Assembly (NCBI RefSeq): GCF_936916975.1
Contig: NZ_CAKZGO010000023.1
Location: 177,184-241,183 of the forward strand
Length of the DNA: 64,000 bases
DNA from: an uncultured Dongia sp.
Lineage (GTDB): Bacteria > Pseudomonadota > Alphaproteobacteria > Dongiales > Dongiaceae
Direction: 5' to 3'
In this document: positions 54,681 through 63,190 of the stretch, piece after piece
Numbering within the stretch: position 1 is the stretch's first letter
Layout: each line of letters opens with the position of its first letter
Notes under the pieces: generated by a model
Seen by the model: only the letters and a program-made list of their open reading frames with translations
Told to the model about the DNA's origin: nothing
Database searches by the model: none
Program-made: the position numbers and the translations under genes

Positions 54681-56339
54681 ATGACTGATAAAATCAAAAT
54701 CGCCCTTGCCCAAATCAACCCGAAGCTCGGCGACGTCACCGGCAATGTGACCCGCATCCGCAAGGCCCGGGCCGAGGCAGCGGCCGGCGGCGCCGATCTG
54801 GTCGTAGCTCCGGAACTGGTTGTTTCAGGCTATCCGCCGGAAGACCTGGTGTTGAAACCCGCCTTCCAGGACGCCTGCCGACAAGGTGTCGAGGCCCTGG
54901 CCAAGGAGACCGCCGATGGCGGGCCGGCGATCATTGTCGGTTCCCCCTGGCTTGAAGAGGGCAAGCTCTATAACGGCGCCTTCCTGCTGGGCGATGGCAA
55001 GATCCTCGCCAAGCGGTTCAAGTATGACCTGCCGAATTATGGCGTCTTTGACGAGAAGCGCGTCTTCGTGCCAGGCCCGCTGCCGGAGCCGATCGACTTC
55101 AACGGCGTGCGCCTCGGCCTGATGATCTGCGAGGATCTGTGGTTTCCGACGACAGCCGGACATCTCAAGAAACGCGGTGCCGATCTGCTGCTGGTGCCCA
55201 ATGGCAGCCCCTATGACCATGACAAGCCGGAACAGCGGCTCGACATTGCGGGCTCGCGGCAGGACGAGACCGATCTGCCGATCGTCTATGTGAACCAAGT
55301 CGGCGGCCAGGATGAGCTCGTCTTCGACGGGGATTCCTTCATTCTGGATCGCGGCCGGCAGATGCGCGCGCGCCTGCCTGCTTTCGAGGAAAAGATCGCC
55401 GTCACCGAATGGCAGCGCGGCAATGCCGGCTGGCTGTGCCTGCCGGCCGATATCGCACCCACACTCGATCCGATGGAATCGATCTACCGCGCGATGGTCC
55501 TGGGCCTCAAGGATTACGTGGAGAAGAACGGCTTTCCCGGCATCCTGCTGGGTCTCTCCGGCGGTATCGATTCCGCGCTCTCTGTGGCCGTGGCGGTGGA
55601 TGCCCTGGGCGCTGACCGGGTGCGCGCCGTCATGATGCCGTCACCCTATACCAGCCAGGAGAGCCTCGACGACGCGGCCGCCTGCGCGAGGCTGCTCGGC
55701 ATCCGCTATGACAGCGTCTCGATCGAGCCGGCCATGCGGGCCTTCGACACGATGCTGCGCGAGATCTTCGCCGGCACCCAAAAGGACACGACCGAGGAAA
55801 ACATTCAGAGCCGCGCCCGGGGCATGACCCTGATGGCGATGTCCAACAAGCTCGGCCACATGCTGCTCACCACCGGCAATAAGTCTGAAATGTCGGTGGG
55901 TTACGCCACGCTTTACGGCGATATGTGCGGCGGTTACTCGGTCCTGAAGGACATCTACAAGGTGACGGTCTTCGCCCTGTCGCGCTGGCGGAATCAGAAC
56001 CGTCCGGATGGCGCGCTGGGACCCAGCGGGCCAGTCATGCCCGACCGGGTCATCACCAAGCCACCCTCGGCCGAATTGAAGCCGGATCAGACCGACCAGG
56101 ACACCTTGCCGCCCTATGACGTGTTGGACGGGATTCTCACCTGCCTGGTGGAGCAGGAGATGGCCGTGGACCAGATCGTCGCCAAAGGCTATGACAGGGC
56201 CACGGTCCTGCGGGTCTGGCGCATGCTGGATCTGGCCGAATACAAGCGCCGCCAGGCTCCTCCGGGGGTCAAGATCACGCGGCGCGCCTTCGGCAAGGAC
56301 CGGCGTTATCCGATCACCAACGGCTTCCGGCCTCGATAG
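54681..56339 (+). CDS. nadE: NAD+ synthase, glutamine-hydrolysing
   Basis: 552 residues. The N-terminal glutaminase (nitrilase fold) has Glu in PELVVSGYPPEDL, Lys in KRFKYDLPNYGVFDEKRVF and Cys in GLMICEDLWFP. The synthetase half has the PP-loop GLSGGIDSAL, TGNKSEMSVGYATLYGDMCG and the C-terminal RRAFGKDRRYPI. It amidates deamido-NAD using glutamine and ATP. Confidence 0.97.
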   Translation: MTDKIKIALAQINPKLGDVTGNVTRIRKARAEAAAGGADLVVAPELVVSGYPPEDLVLKPAFQDACRQGVEALAKETADGGPAIIVGSPWLEEGKLYNGAFLLGDGKILAKRFKYDLPNYGVFDEKRVFVPGPLPEPIDFNGVRLGLMICEDLWFPTTAGHLKKRGADLLLVPNGSPYDHDKPEQRLDIAGSRQDETDLPIVYVNQVGGQDELVFDGDSFILDRGRQMRARLPAFEEKIAVTEWQRGNAGWLCLPADIAPTLDPMESIYRAMVLGLKDYVEKNGFPGILLGLSGGIDSALSVAVAVDALGADRVRAVMMPSPYTSQESLDDAAACARLLGIRYDSVSIEPAMRAFDTMLREIFAGTQKDTTEENIQSRARGMTLMAMSNKLGHMLLTTGNKSEMSVGYATLYGDMCGGYSVLKDIYKVTVFALSRWRNQNRPDGALGPSGPVMPDRVITKPPSAELKPDQTDQDTLPPYDVLDGILTCLVEQEMAVDQIVAKGYDRATVLRVWRMLDLAEYKRRQAPPGVKITRRAFGKDRRYPITNGFRPR

Positions 56340-56404
56340 GGCCTAGCCCCTTTTTGGGGGGAAGTTTGGGGGATAGGCAAAATTGATGGAAATCGAGTGT
56401 TCTG

Positions 56405-57727
56405 ATGTCGGTTCGCGTTCGCTTCGCACCCAGTCCCACGGGCCGGCTGCATGTCGGCAATATCTATATTGCCCTGCATAATTGGCTGTTTGCGCGCCAG
56501 CGCAACGGCAGCTTTCTCCTGCGCCTTGACGATACCGATGTCGAACGTTCGACCGCCGAATTCGCGGCCGGCATCGAGGCCGACCTCACCTGGCTGGGCC
56601 TGACCTGGGACAGCTTTGCCCGCCAGGTCGACCGTATCGCCGCCTATGACGCGGCGGCAGCCAAGCTGAAGGCCAGTGGGCGGCTTTACCCCTGCTATGA
56701 AAGTGCCGAGGAGTTGGCGCTCAAGCGCAAGATTCACCGGGTCTATGACCGCGGGGCGCTGAAACTGACGCCCGAGGATCGGGCCAAGCTGGAAGCCGAG
56801 GGCAAACGACCGTATTGGCGCTTCAAGCTTGAGTATCGCCAGGTCCAGTGGGTCGACCTCGTGCGGGGACCGGAACATATCGATACAGCCAGCCAGTCGG
56901 ACCCGGTGCTGATCCGTGCCGATGGCAGCTATCTCTACACTTTTACCTCGGTCGTGGACGATATCGATCTTGCCATGACCCATATCGTCCGCGGCGCCGA
57001 TCATGTCACCAACACGGGCACGCAGATTCAGATTTTCGAAGCCCTGGGCGGTACCGCGCCGACCTTTGGGCATCTGCCGCTGCTCGTAGACGCTGCCGGT
57101 GAGGGGCTGTCGAAGCGGTTGGGCGCGTTGTCGATCGCCGACCTGCGCGCGCAGGGCCTGGAGCCGATGGCGCTCAACACCTATCTCGCTCATATCGGGA
57201 CGGGCGTGCCGCTTGTCGTGGTGCCGCATCTCGAGGATCTGGTGAAGGCGCATGACCTTGCCAAGTTCGGGAAGTCGAGCCCACGGTTTGATCCCGCCGA
57301 ACTACTGCATTTGAACGCAAAGCTGCTGCATCTGCTGCCCTTTGAAGAAGCCAAGGCGCATCTTGCCGGTCTCGGCTTGACCGACGTCGATGCCGCCTTG
57401 TGGGATGTGGCGCGGGCCAATGTCGAAAAGATCGAGGAGATTGGGGAATGGCAACGCATCTGCCGGGGCAGCATCGCGCCGCACATCGTCGATCCCGCTT
57501 TTGCGGCAACAGCTGTCGATGTTCTGCCGCCTGAGCCCTGGGACGAGGGCAGCTGGAAGACATGGACCGAGGCGGTGAAGGTCGCCACAGGGCGCAAGGG
57601 CAAGGATTTGTTCATGCCGCTGCGCCAGGCCTTAACCGGATTGGAGCACGGGCCGGAAATGCGCTTGCTCCTCCCGCTGATCGGTCGCGAGAAAACCCTG
57701 CGCCGCCTGCGTGGCGAGAACGCCTGA
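56405..57727 (+). CDS. gltX: Glutamate--tRNA ligase (GluRS)
   Basis: 440 residues. FAPSPTGRLHVGN carries the HIGH-type motif as HVGN; LSKRLGALS is the KMSKS-type loop. LRLDDTDVERST is present. Such short GluRS proteins in alphaproteobacteria often occur as the second copy (GluRS2), which may differ in tRNA specificity; whether this genome has another cannot be seen here. It lies 65 bases after nadE. Confidence 0.95.
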   Translation: MSVRVRFAPSPTGRLHVGNIYIALHNWLFARQRNGSFLLRLDDTDVERSTAEFAAGIEADLTWLGLTWDSFARQVDRIAAYDAAAAKLKASGRLYPCYESAEELALKRKIHRVYDRGALKLTPEDRAKLEAEGKRPYWRFKLEYRQVQWVDLVRGPEHIDTASQSDPVLIRADGSYLYTFTSVVDDIDLAMTHIVRGADHVTNTGTQIQIFEALGGTAPTFGHLPLLVDAAGEGLSKRLGALSIADLRAQGLEPMALNTYLAHIGTGVPLVVVPHLEDLVKAHDLAKFGKSSPRFDPAELLHLNAKLLHLLPFEEAKAHLAGLGLTDVDAALWDVARANVEKIEEIGEWQRICRGSIAPHIVDPAFAATAVDVLPPEPWDEGSWKTWTEAVKVATGRKGKDLFMPLRQALTGLEHGPEMRLLLPLIGREKTLRRLRGENA

Positions 57728-57754
57728 GCGTGCGCAGTTGAGGAAGAAAATGAC

Positions 57755-59137
57755 ATGACGATTCATCTCTACAATACGCTCAAGCGCGAGAAGCAGGTCT
57801 TCACGCCGATCGATCCCGACAACGTCCGCATGTATGTCTGCGGCCCGACGGTGTCGGATTACGCTCATATCGGCAATGCGCGGCCGGTCGTCTGCTTCGA
57901 CGTGCTCTTTCGCTTGCTGCGTCATATTTATGGTGTGGATCATGTGACCTATGTCCGCAACATTACGGACATCGACGACAAGATCATGGCCGCCGCCGAG
58001 AAGAACGGCGAAAGCATCGAGAGCGTCACGACCCGCACGACGGGCTGGTATCACCAGGACATGGCAGCTGTTGGCGCGATGCCGCCCAGCCGCGAACCGC
58101 GGGCGACCGAGTTCGTGCCGCAGATGGTGACGCTCATCGAACAGTTGATCGGCAAAGGCAACGCCTATGCGGCGGAAGGGCATGTGCTGTTCAACGTGCC
58201 GTCGATGCCGGATTACGGCGGGCTCTCGGGGCGCAGCCTCGATGACATGATCGCTGGTGCGCGAGTTGAAGTGGCGCCTTACAAAAAGCACCCGGCCGAT
58301 TTCGTGTTGTGGAAGCCGTCCGAGGCCAATCAGCCGGGTTGGCCCAGCCCCTGGGGTCGCGGTCGGCCTGGCTGGCATATCGAATGCTCGGCGATGGCGG
58401 GTGAGTTGCTCGGTGAGGTGTTCGATATCCATGCTGGCGGTATCGATCTCATCTTCCCGCACCATGAGAACGAGATCGCGCAAAGCCGCTGCGCCCATGG
58501 CTCGGAAACCATGGCCAAGTTCTGGCTGCATAACGGCTTCGTCCAGGTGAATGGACAGAAGATGTCGAAGTCGCTTGGCAACTTCTTCACCGTGCACCAG
58601 CTGCTGGACGAAGGTTTCCGTGGTGAAGCAATCCGACTTGCCTTGTTGTCGGCGCATTACCGGCAGCCCATCGACATCACGCGCGAGGGCATCCAGGAAG
58701 CCAAGATCCAGCTCGACCGTTTCTACGGGGCGCTCGCCAAGGTCGGCGATATCGAGGTAGAGCCACTGGCGACCGACCAAGTGCTGGCGGCGCTGGCCGA
58801 TGATCTCAACACGCCCTGGGCGGTGAGCCAGGTCCATGAACTGGTAACCGAACTTAACAAGGCGACCACGCCGGCCAAGAAGGCTGCCGCCAAGGCAGCC
58901 GTATTGGGCGCTGCGGCTTTGCTGGGAATCCTGACGCAGGATCCAATGACCTGGTTGCAGCAGAACGATGGCGCTGCCGGGCGGAGTGCAGCGGACATCG
59001 AAGAGCTGATCGCCGCCCGTATTGCCGCAAGGAAGGCCAAGGATTTTGGCGAAGCCGACCGGATCCGCGACAGTCTGGCGGCCGAGGGCATTCTGCTGGA
59101 AGACGGGCCTACGGGCACGACCTGGAAACGCAGCTAG
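57755..59137 (+). CDS. cysS: Cysteine--tRNA ligase
   Basis: 460 residues. CGPTVSDYAHIGNARP is the zinc Cys plus HIGN motif, GWHIECSAM and HAGGIDLIFPHHENE bring further zinc ligands, and KMSKSLGNF the KMSKS loop. AGGAAG precedes the start. A strong terminator follows. Confidence 0.98.
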   Translation: MTIHLYNTLKREKQVFTPIDPDNVRMYVCGPTVSDYAHIGNARPVVCFDVLFRLLRHIYGVDHVTYVRNITDIDDKIMAAAEKNGESIESVTTRTTGWYHQDMAAVGAMPPSREPRATEFVPQMVTLIEQLIGKGNAYAAEGHVLFNVPSMPDYGGLSGRSLDDMIAGARVEVAPYKKHPADFVLWKPSEANQPGWPSPWGRGRPGWHIECSAMAGELLGEVFDIHAGGIDLIFPHHENEIAQSRCAHGSETMAKFWLHNGFVQVNGQKMSKSLGNFFTVHQLLDEGFRGEAIRLALLSAHYRQPIDITREGIQEAKIQLDRFYGALAKVGDIEVEPLATDQVLAALADDLNTPWAVSQVHELVTELNKATTPAKKAAAKAAVLGAAALLGILTQDPMTWLQQNDGAAGRSAADIEELIAARIAARKAKDFGEADRIRDSLAAEGILLEDGPTGTTWKRS

Positions 59138-59150
59138 CGCTCGTTAATAA

Positions 59151-59184
59151 CCGCGGCAGATCAAATCATTAAGATCTGCCGCGG
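59151..59184 (+). terminator. Rho-independent terminator after cysS
   Basis: CCGCGGCAGATC (59151-59162) pairs perfectly with 59173-59184 around a ten-base loop, followed by TCCTTTCC. Confidence 0.8.
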
Positions 59185-59280
59185 TCCTTTCCACCATCTT
59201 GCCCCGCGTCGCTTTTAGGCGGATGATGTCCTGGGGACGACGTTACGCCGGGCGTAAACGCGGCATAGCAGGCGCAGCCG

Positions 59281-59772
59281 ATGACATATCGGCGCCTCGT
59301 GTCGGAAGAGTTTTTGAAGATCTGTTCGGTCCGCACAGCGGCGCTCTACCGCTATTGGGGAGCCAAGAAGCTCGGCCGAAAAATGCCCTGCCGTTCCGAT
59401 ATCGATCCTGCCGACATGAAGCCGTGGTTACCGGGCCTCGTGCTGGTCGACATTGCCGATCAACCGCCGCCGCGGCGCATCACGTATCGTGTCGTGGGCA
59501 CCGCTGTCTGCGAGCATCGCGGCTTTGATCCGACCGGCAGGCCGGTGCAGGAGGGTCTCTACGGCAATGTCCGTGACGAGGTGCTGGAGAATTACCGCAT
59601 CGCCATCGACGAGAAGTCGATCGTCTTTGATTTTGATGCGACGCCGTCTCGATCCGGCTGTGCGCGGGAGATCGGCACGCTGTTCATGCCCCTCTCCAGC
59701 GACGACAAGACCGTCGACAAAATTCTGATCTATCAGGATATCGAGCAGATCATGCCGACCTACCGGCTCTAG
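59281..59772 (+). CDS. PAS_5 (DUF1457) family protein
   Basis: 163 residues. YRYWGAKKLGRKMPCRSDIDPADMKPWLPGLVLVDI is the family's typical opening, RRITYRVVGTAVCEHRGFDPTGRPVQEG the PAS core. A single PAS-like fold without output domain; such alphaproteobacterial proteins are numerous and mostly uncharacterised. Its stop overlaps that of the convergent LysE-type gene. Confidence 0.82.
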   Translation: MTYRRLVSEEFLKICSVRTAALYRYWGAKKLGRKMPCRSDIDPADMKPWLPGLVLVDIADQPPPRRITYRVVGTAVCEHRGFDPTGRPVQEGLYGNVRDEVLENYRIAIDEKSIVFDFDATPSRSGCAREIGTLFMPLSSDDKTVDKILIYQDIEQIMPTYRL

Positions 59773-60401
59773 CGTCGTTCGGTGAGGGCGAGGCGGATGG
59801 CGAGGCCGACGAAAACCAGTGCCGACAAACGATTGAGCCAGCGGCCGATACCGGCCGATCCGCGCAGCAGTCCCGCAGCGGCAGCCGTCGAGAAGGTCAC
59901 GATGCAATTGACCGTCGTGCCACTGATGTTGAATAGCGTTCCCAGGAACAGGATCTGCAGCCAGACCGGCCCGGCCATCGGATCGACGAATTGCGGCAGG
60001 AACGCCAGGATGAACAGCGCCACCTTGGGATTGAGGACGTTGGTGAGGACACCTTCCCAGAACAGGCGCCACAGGGAAACGGGGGGCAGGGCAGTCGCTG
60101 TATCAACCCCCCTGCCGCTCGACATCAGGGCCTTCCAGGCGAGATAGAGCAGGTAGGCCGCACCCGCCGCTTTCACCGTGACGAAGGCCGCCTCCGAATG
60201 AGCGAGGATGGCGGAAACGCCGAAGGCTGCAAGACAAGTATGGACTACGCTGCCACCGGCGATGCCGAAGCTGGCCGCGATGCCGCCGGCGCGTCCCTGG
60301 GTCGCGGTCCGGGCGATGACATAGGTCATGTCGGCGCCGGGCGTGAGGTTGAGCGCCAAGGCGGCGACGAAGAACGGCCACAGGGTCGCTAGATCCGGCA
60401 T
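59769..60401 (-). CDS. LysE/RhtB family amino-acid exporter
   Basis: 210 residues with five to six TM segments. ALALNLTPGADMTYVIARTATQGRAGGIAASFGI is the LysE-family signature (NxxPGxD), and LTNVLNPKVALFILAFLPQF the central block. Exports amino acids or related metabolites; specificity unknown. GAGGGTGAA precedes the ATG at 60401. Confidence 0.92.
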   Translation of the reverse strand: MPDLATLWPFFVAALALNLTPGADMTYVIARTATQGRAGGIAASFGIAGGSVVHTCLAAFGVSAILAHSEAAFVTVKAAGAAYLLYLAWKALMSSGRGVDTATALPPVSLWRLFWEGVLTNVLNPKVALFILAFLPQFVDPMAGPVWLQILFLGTLFNISGTTVNCIVTFSTAAAAGLLRGSAGIGRWLNRLSALVFVGLAIRLALTERR

Positions 60402-60535
60402 TTCACCCTCATTCCAATGGGTTGGTAATATTGTGTCGGCGGCGCTGCTTGACGGGCAGGGTTTCATATGATGAATACCCGGTCAACGGACCACAAACGG
60501 TTGGAAAAGCCTCACAAAATCATGGCCCCACAAGT

Positions 60536-62128
60536 ATGACCGGCGACAAGCGCGTATATCTTTTCGACAGCACGCTGCGCGATGGCGCGCAGACTCAGGG
60601 CGTCGATTTCAGCGTCAACGACAAGCTGGCAATTGCGCAGGCCTTGGACCGCATCGGCGTCGACTATGTCGAGGGTGGCTGGCCGGGCGCCAATCCGACC
60701 GACGATGCATTTTTTGGCGCGCCGCCCAGTTTCAAGCGCGCGAAGTTCGTGGCTTTCGGCATGACGCGGCGGCCGGGTCGGTCGGCGTCCAACGATCCGG
60801 GGCTGACCGCGCTGCTCAATGCGAAGACTGCTGCCATCTGCATGGTCGGCAAGAGCTGGGACTTCCATGTCGATGTGGCGCTTGGCATCAGCCGGACGGA
60901 GAACATCGACATGATCGTCGAGAGTGTCGAGCATGCCAAGGGTCGCTGTGGCGAAGTCATGTTCGACGCCGAGCATTTCTTCGACGGCTACAAGGCCAAT
61001 CCGCAATATGCGCTCGACTGTGCTGTTGCCGCCTACAAGGCCGGCGCGCGCTGGGTGGTGCTGTGCGACACCAATGGCGGGACCTTGCCCCATGAAATCG
61101 AACGTATCGTTGGTGCCGTGACCGAGAAAGTGCCTGGCATCAACCTCGGCATCCATTGCCACAACGATACCGAGAACGCGGTCGCGAACTCACTTGCCGC
61201 GATCCGCGCCGGTGTGCGGCAGGTGCAGGGCACGCTGAACGGGTTGGGCGAGCGCTGTGGTAATGCCAATCTCATTTCGCTCATCCCGTCCTTGATGCTG
61301 AAATCGGATTTCACGGTCGGGCTCACGGAACAGGATTTGAAGCAGCTGACGCATGTCTCGCGGTTGCTGGATGAACGCCTCAACCGGGCGCCCAACCGGA
61401 GTGCTGCCTATGTCGGCGAAAGCGCCTTTGCGCATAAGGGCGGGCTGCATGTGTCGGCGGTCGAGAAGGACCCACGCACCTACGAGCATATCGAACCGCA
61501 TCTCGTTGGTAACCGGCGCCACATCGTGGTCTCGGATCAGTCGGGCCGCGCCAACATCCTGGCGCGCTTCCGCGAGATCGGGCTCGACGTCGATGCCGAT
61601 GACGGCAAGGTGGCAACGCTGGTTGAGACCGTAAAGCTGCGCGAATATGACGGCTATGCCTATGACGGTGCCGAGGCCTCGTTCGAATTGCTGGCGCGCC
61701 GCGCGTTGGGATCGGTGCCGACCTTCTTCAAACTCGCGCGCTTCCGCGTGATGGATGAGCGGCGTTGGAACGTGCGCGGTGAGCTGGAGACGGAATCGGA
61801 AGCCACCGTGACGCTCGATATCGAGGGCCAGCCGCTGATGACGGTGGCGACCGGCAACGGTCCGGTGAACGCACTCGATACGGCATTGCGAAAAGCTTTG
61901 TTGCCGCACTATCCGGGTTTGGCCGACATGCGCCTGGTCGATTTCAAGGTGCGTATCCTGACCCCCCAGGCGGGTACTGAGGCCATCACGCGCGTGATGA
62001 TCGAAAGCGCCGATGATGCCGGCGAACGCTGGACGACGGTGGGTGTGTCACCCAACATCATCGACGCCTCCTTCGAGGCGCTCAATGATGCGATCACCTG
62101 GAAACTGCTGAAATCCGGTGCCCGTTGA
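60536..62128 (+). CDS. cimA: (R)-citramalate synthase
   Basis: 530 residues. FDSTLRDGAQTQGVDFSVNDKLAIAQALD is the citramalate/isopropylmalate synthase opening of TIGR00977 proteins, with HCHNDTENAVANSLAAIRAGVRQVQGTLNGLGERCGNAN as the catalytic/metal block. The C-terminal third is a LeuA-type allosteric domain. It condenses pyruvate and acetyl-CoA in isoleucine synthesis. The closely related homocitrate and 2-isopropylmalate synthases have other specificities, so the exact activity is an inference. The TGA overlaps the next gene's TTG start. Confidence 0.92.
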   Translation: MTGDKRVYLFDSTLRDGAQTQGVDFSVNDKLAIAQALDRIGVDYVEGGWPGANPTDDAFFGAPPSFKRAKFVAFGMTRRPGRSASNDPGLTALLNAKTAAICMVGKSWDFHVDVALGISRTENIDMIVESVEHAKGRCGEVMFDAEHFFDGYKANPQYALDCAVAAYKAGARWVVLCDTNGGTLPHEIERIVGAVTEKVPGINLGIHCHNDTENAVANSLAAIRAGVRQVQGTLNGLGERCGNANLISLIPSLMLKSDFTVGLTEQDLKQLTHVSRLLDERLNRAPNRSAAYVGESAFAHKGGLHVSAVEKDPRTYEHIEPHLVGNRRHIVVSDQSGRANILARFREIGLDVDADDGKVATLVETVKLREYDGYAYDGAEASFELLARRALGSVPTFFKLARFRVMDERRWNVRGELETESEATVTLDIEGQPLMTVATGNGPVNALDTALRKALLPHYPGLADMRLVDFKVRILTPQAGTEAITRVMIESADDAGERWTTVGVSPNIIDASFEALNDAITWKLLKSGAR

Positions 62129-62859
62129 GCACGCCAGCTATCATCCTCATCACGCCACAGATGGGCGAGAATATCGGGACGGCCGCACGCGCCATGCTGA
62201 ATTGCGGCCTCACGGATCTGCGGCTTGTGGGACCGCGCGACGGCTGGCCGAATGTGAAGGCTGAGCGCGCGGCAGTGGGCGCCTTCGAGAAGATGGAGCC
62301 GGTGAAGCTCTTCGAGCGGACCGAAGATGCGCTGGCCGACCTCACCTATGTCTATGCCACCTCGGCGCGCGACCGGGATATGGTGAAGCCGGTGGTCACG
62401 GCACGCTTTGCGGCCGGCGAGGCGCGCGAAAAGATCGCCGCCGGTGGCAAAGTGGGCTTTATGTTCGGCGCCGAGCGCATGGGATTGCTGAACGACGATG
62501 TCGCGCTCTCGGACGCGCAGTTGACCGTCCCGCTTAACCCGGAGTTTACCAGTCTCAATCTGGCGCAGGCGGTTCTGCTGGTGGGGTATGAGTGGTTCCA
62601 GGCTGGCGATGCAACGCCGCCGGAGCAGCTTGCCACCAACGGGGCAGAACCTGCGACCAAGGATCAGATCTACGCCTTCTTTGCGCATTTCGAGCGCGAG
62701 TTGGATGCTTGCGGCTTCCTGCGCAATGAAGCGGCGCGCCCGACCATGGTGCGAAATCTCCGAAACATGTGGGGGCGAGCGGGCTTGACCGAGCAGGAAG
62801 TGCGAACGCTCCACGGTGTGGTCAAGGAGTTGACAACCTTGCGTGTGCCGCGAAAATAG
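62125..62859 (+). CDS. trmJ: tRNA (cytidine/uridine-2'-O-)-methyltransferase TrmJ
   Basis: 244 residues, TTG start overlapping the cimA stop (TTGA). The SPOUT fold has IILITPQMGENIGTAARAMLNCGLTDLRLVGPRDGW at the N-terminus, VGFMFGAERMGLLNDDV and the knot region LTVPLNPEFTSLNLAQAV. It 2'-O-methylates position 32 of tRNAs. Confidence 0.9.
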   Translation: MSTPAIILITPQMGENIGTAARAMLNCGLTDLRLVGPRDGWPNVKAERAAVGAFEKMEPVKLFERTEDALADLTYVYATSARDRDMVKPVVTARFAAGEAREKIAAGGKVGFMFGAERMGLLNDDVALSDAQLTVPLNPEFTSLNLAQAVLLVGYEWFQAGDATPPEQLATNGAEPATKDQIYAFFAHFERELDACGFLRNEAARPTMVRNLRNMWGRAGLTEQEVRTLHGVVKELTTLRVPRK

Positions 62860-62906
62860 CCGGCGATTTCCCCAGCGAAAGCCGTCAGCGGCGCAAGCGA
62901 GGCGAA

Positions 62907-63176
62907 TTGGCGACGGTTTCATTCACCGCCCATCTCCGCAAGGTAGCGCCGCCCGGTGCGACGAGAGTTGCCGCCGGCAATCTCGGCGACGCTCTCGACC
63001 AGGTCTTTGCGAAAGCACCGAAACTCAGAAGCTATGTGGTCGACGAGCAGAACCGCTTGCGTCGGCATGTCGTCATCTTCGTGAATGGTGCAAAGCTGGC
63101 ACCCGCGAATTGGGCCGTGCATGTGCTGGGGGCGGATGATGATGTCTATGTGATGCAGGCACTTTCTGGCGGTTGA
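62907..63176 (+). CDS. MoaD/ThiS-family (ubiquitin-like) protein
   Basis: 89 residues from a TTG preceded by GAGGCGAA. MATVSFTAHLRKVAPPGATRVAAGN, VDEQNRLRRHVVIFVNGAKL and a C-terminal DDVYVMQALSGG match the beta-grasp MoaD/ThiS fold ending in GG. The terminal GlyGly is the thiocarboxylated part in sulfur carriers. It is 14 bases upstream of a BNR-repeat gene, a pairing seen in other bacteria. Function unassigned. Confidence 0.8.
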   Translation: MATVSFTAHLRKVAPPGATRVAAGNLGDALDQVFAKAPKLRSYVVDEQNRLRRHVVIFVNGAKLAPANWAVHVLGADDDVYVMQALSGG

Positions 63177-63190
63177 TGGAGGGAGCGTTT

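Noticed and set aside
56344..56366. CCCC-TTTTT-GGGG stem between nadE and gltX as a terminator
   Set aside because: Only a four-base stem and no U-tract after it; the genes are 65 bases apart and likely co-transcribed.
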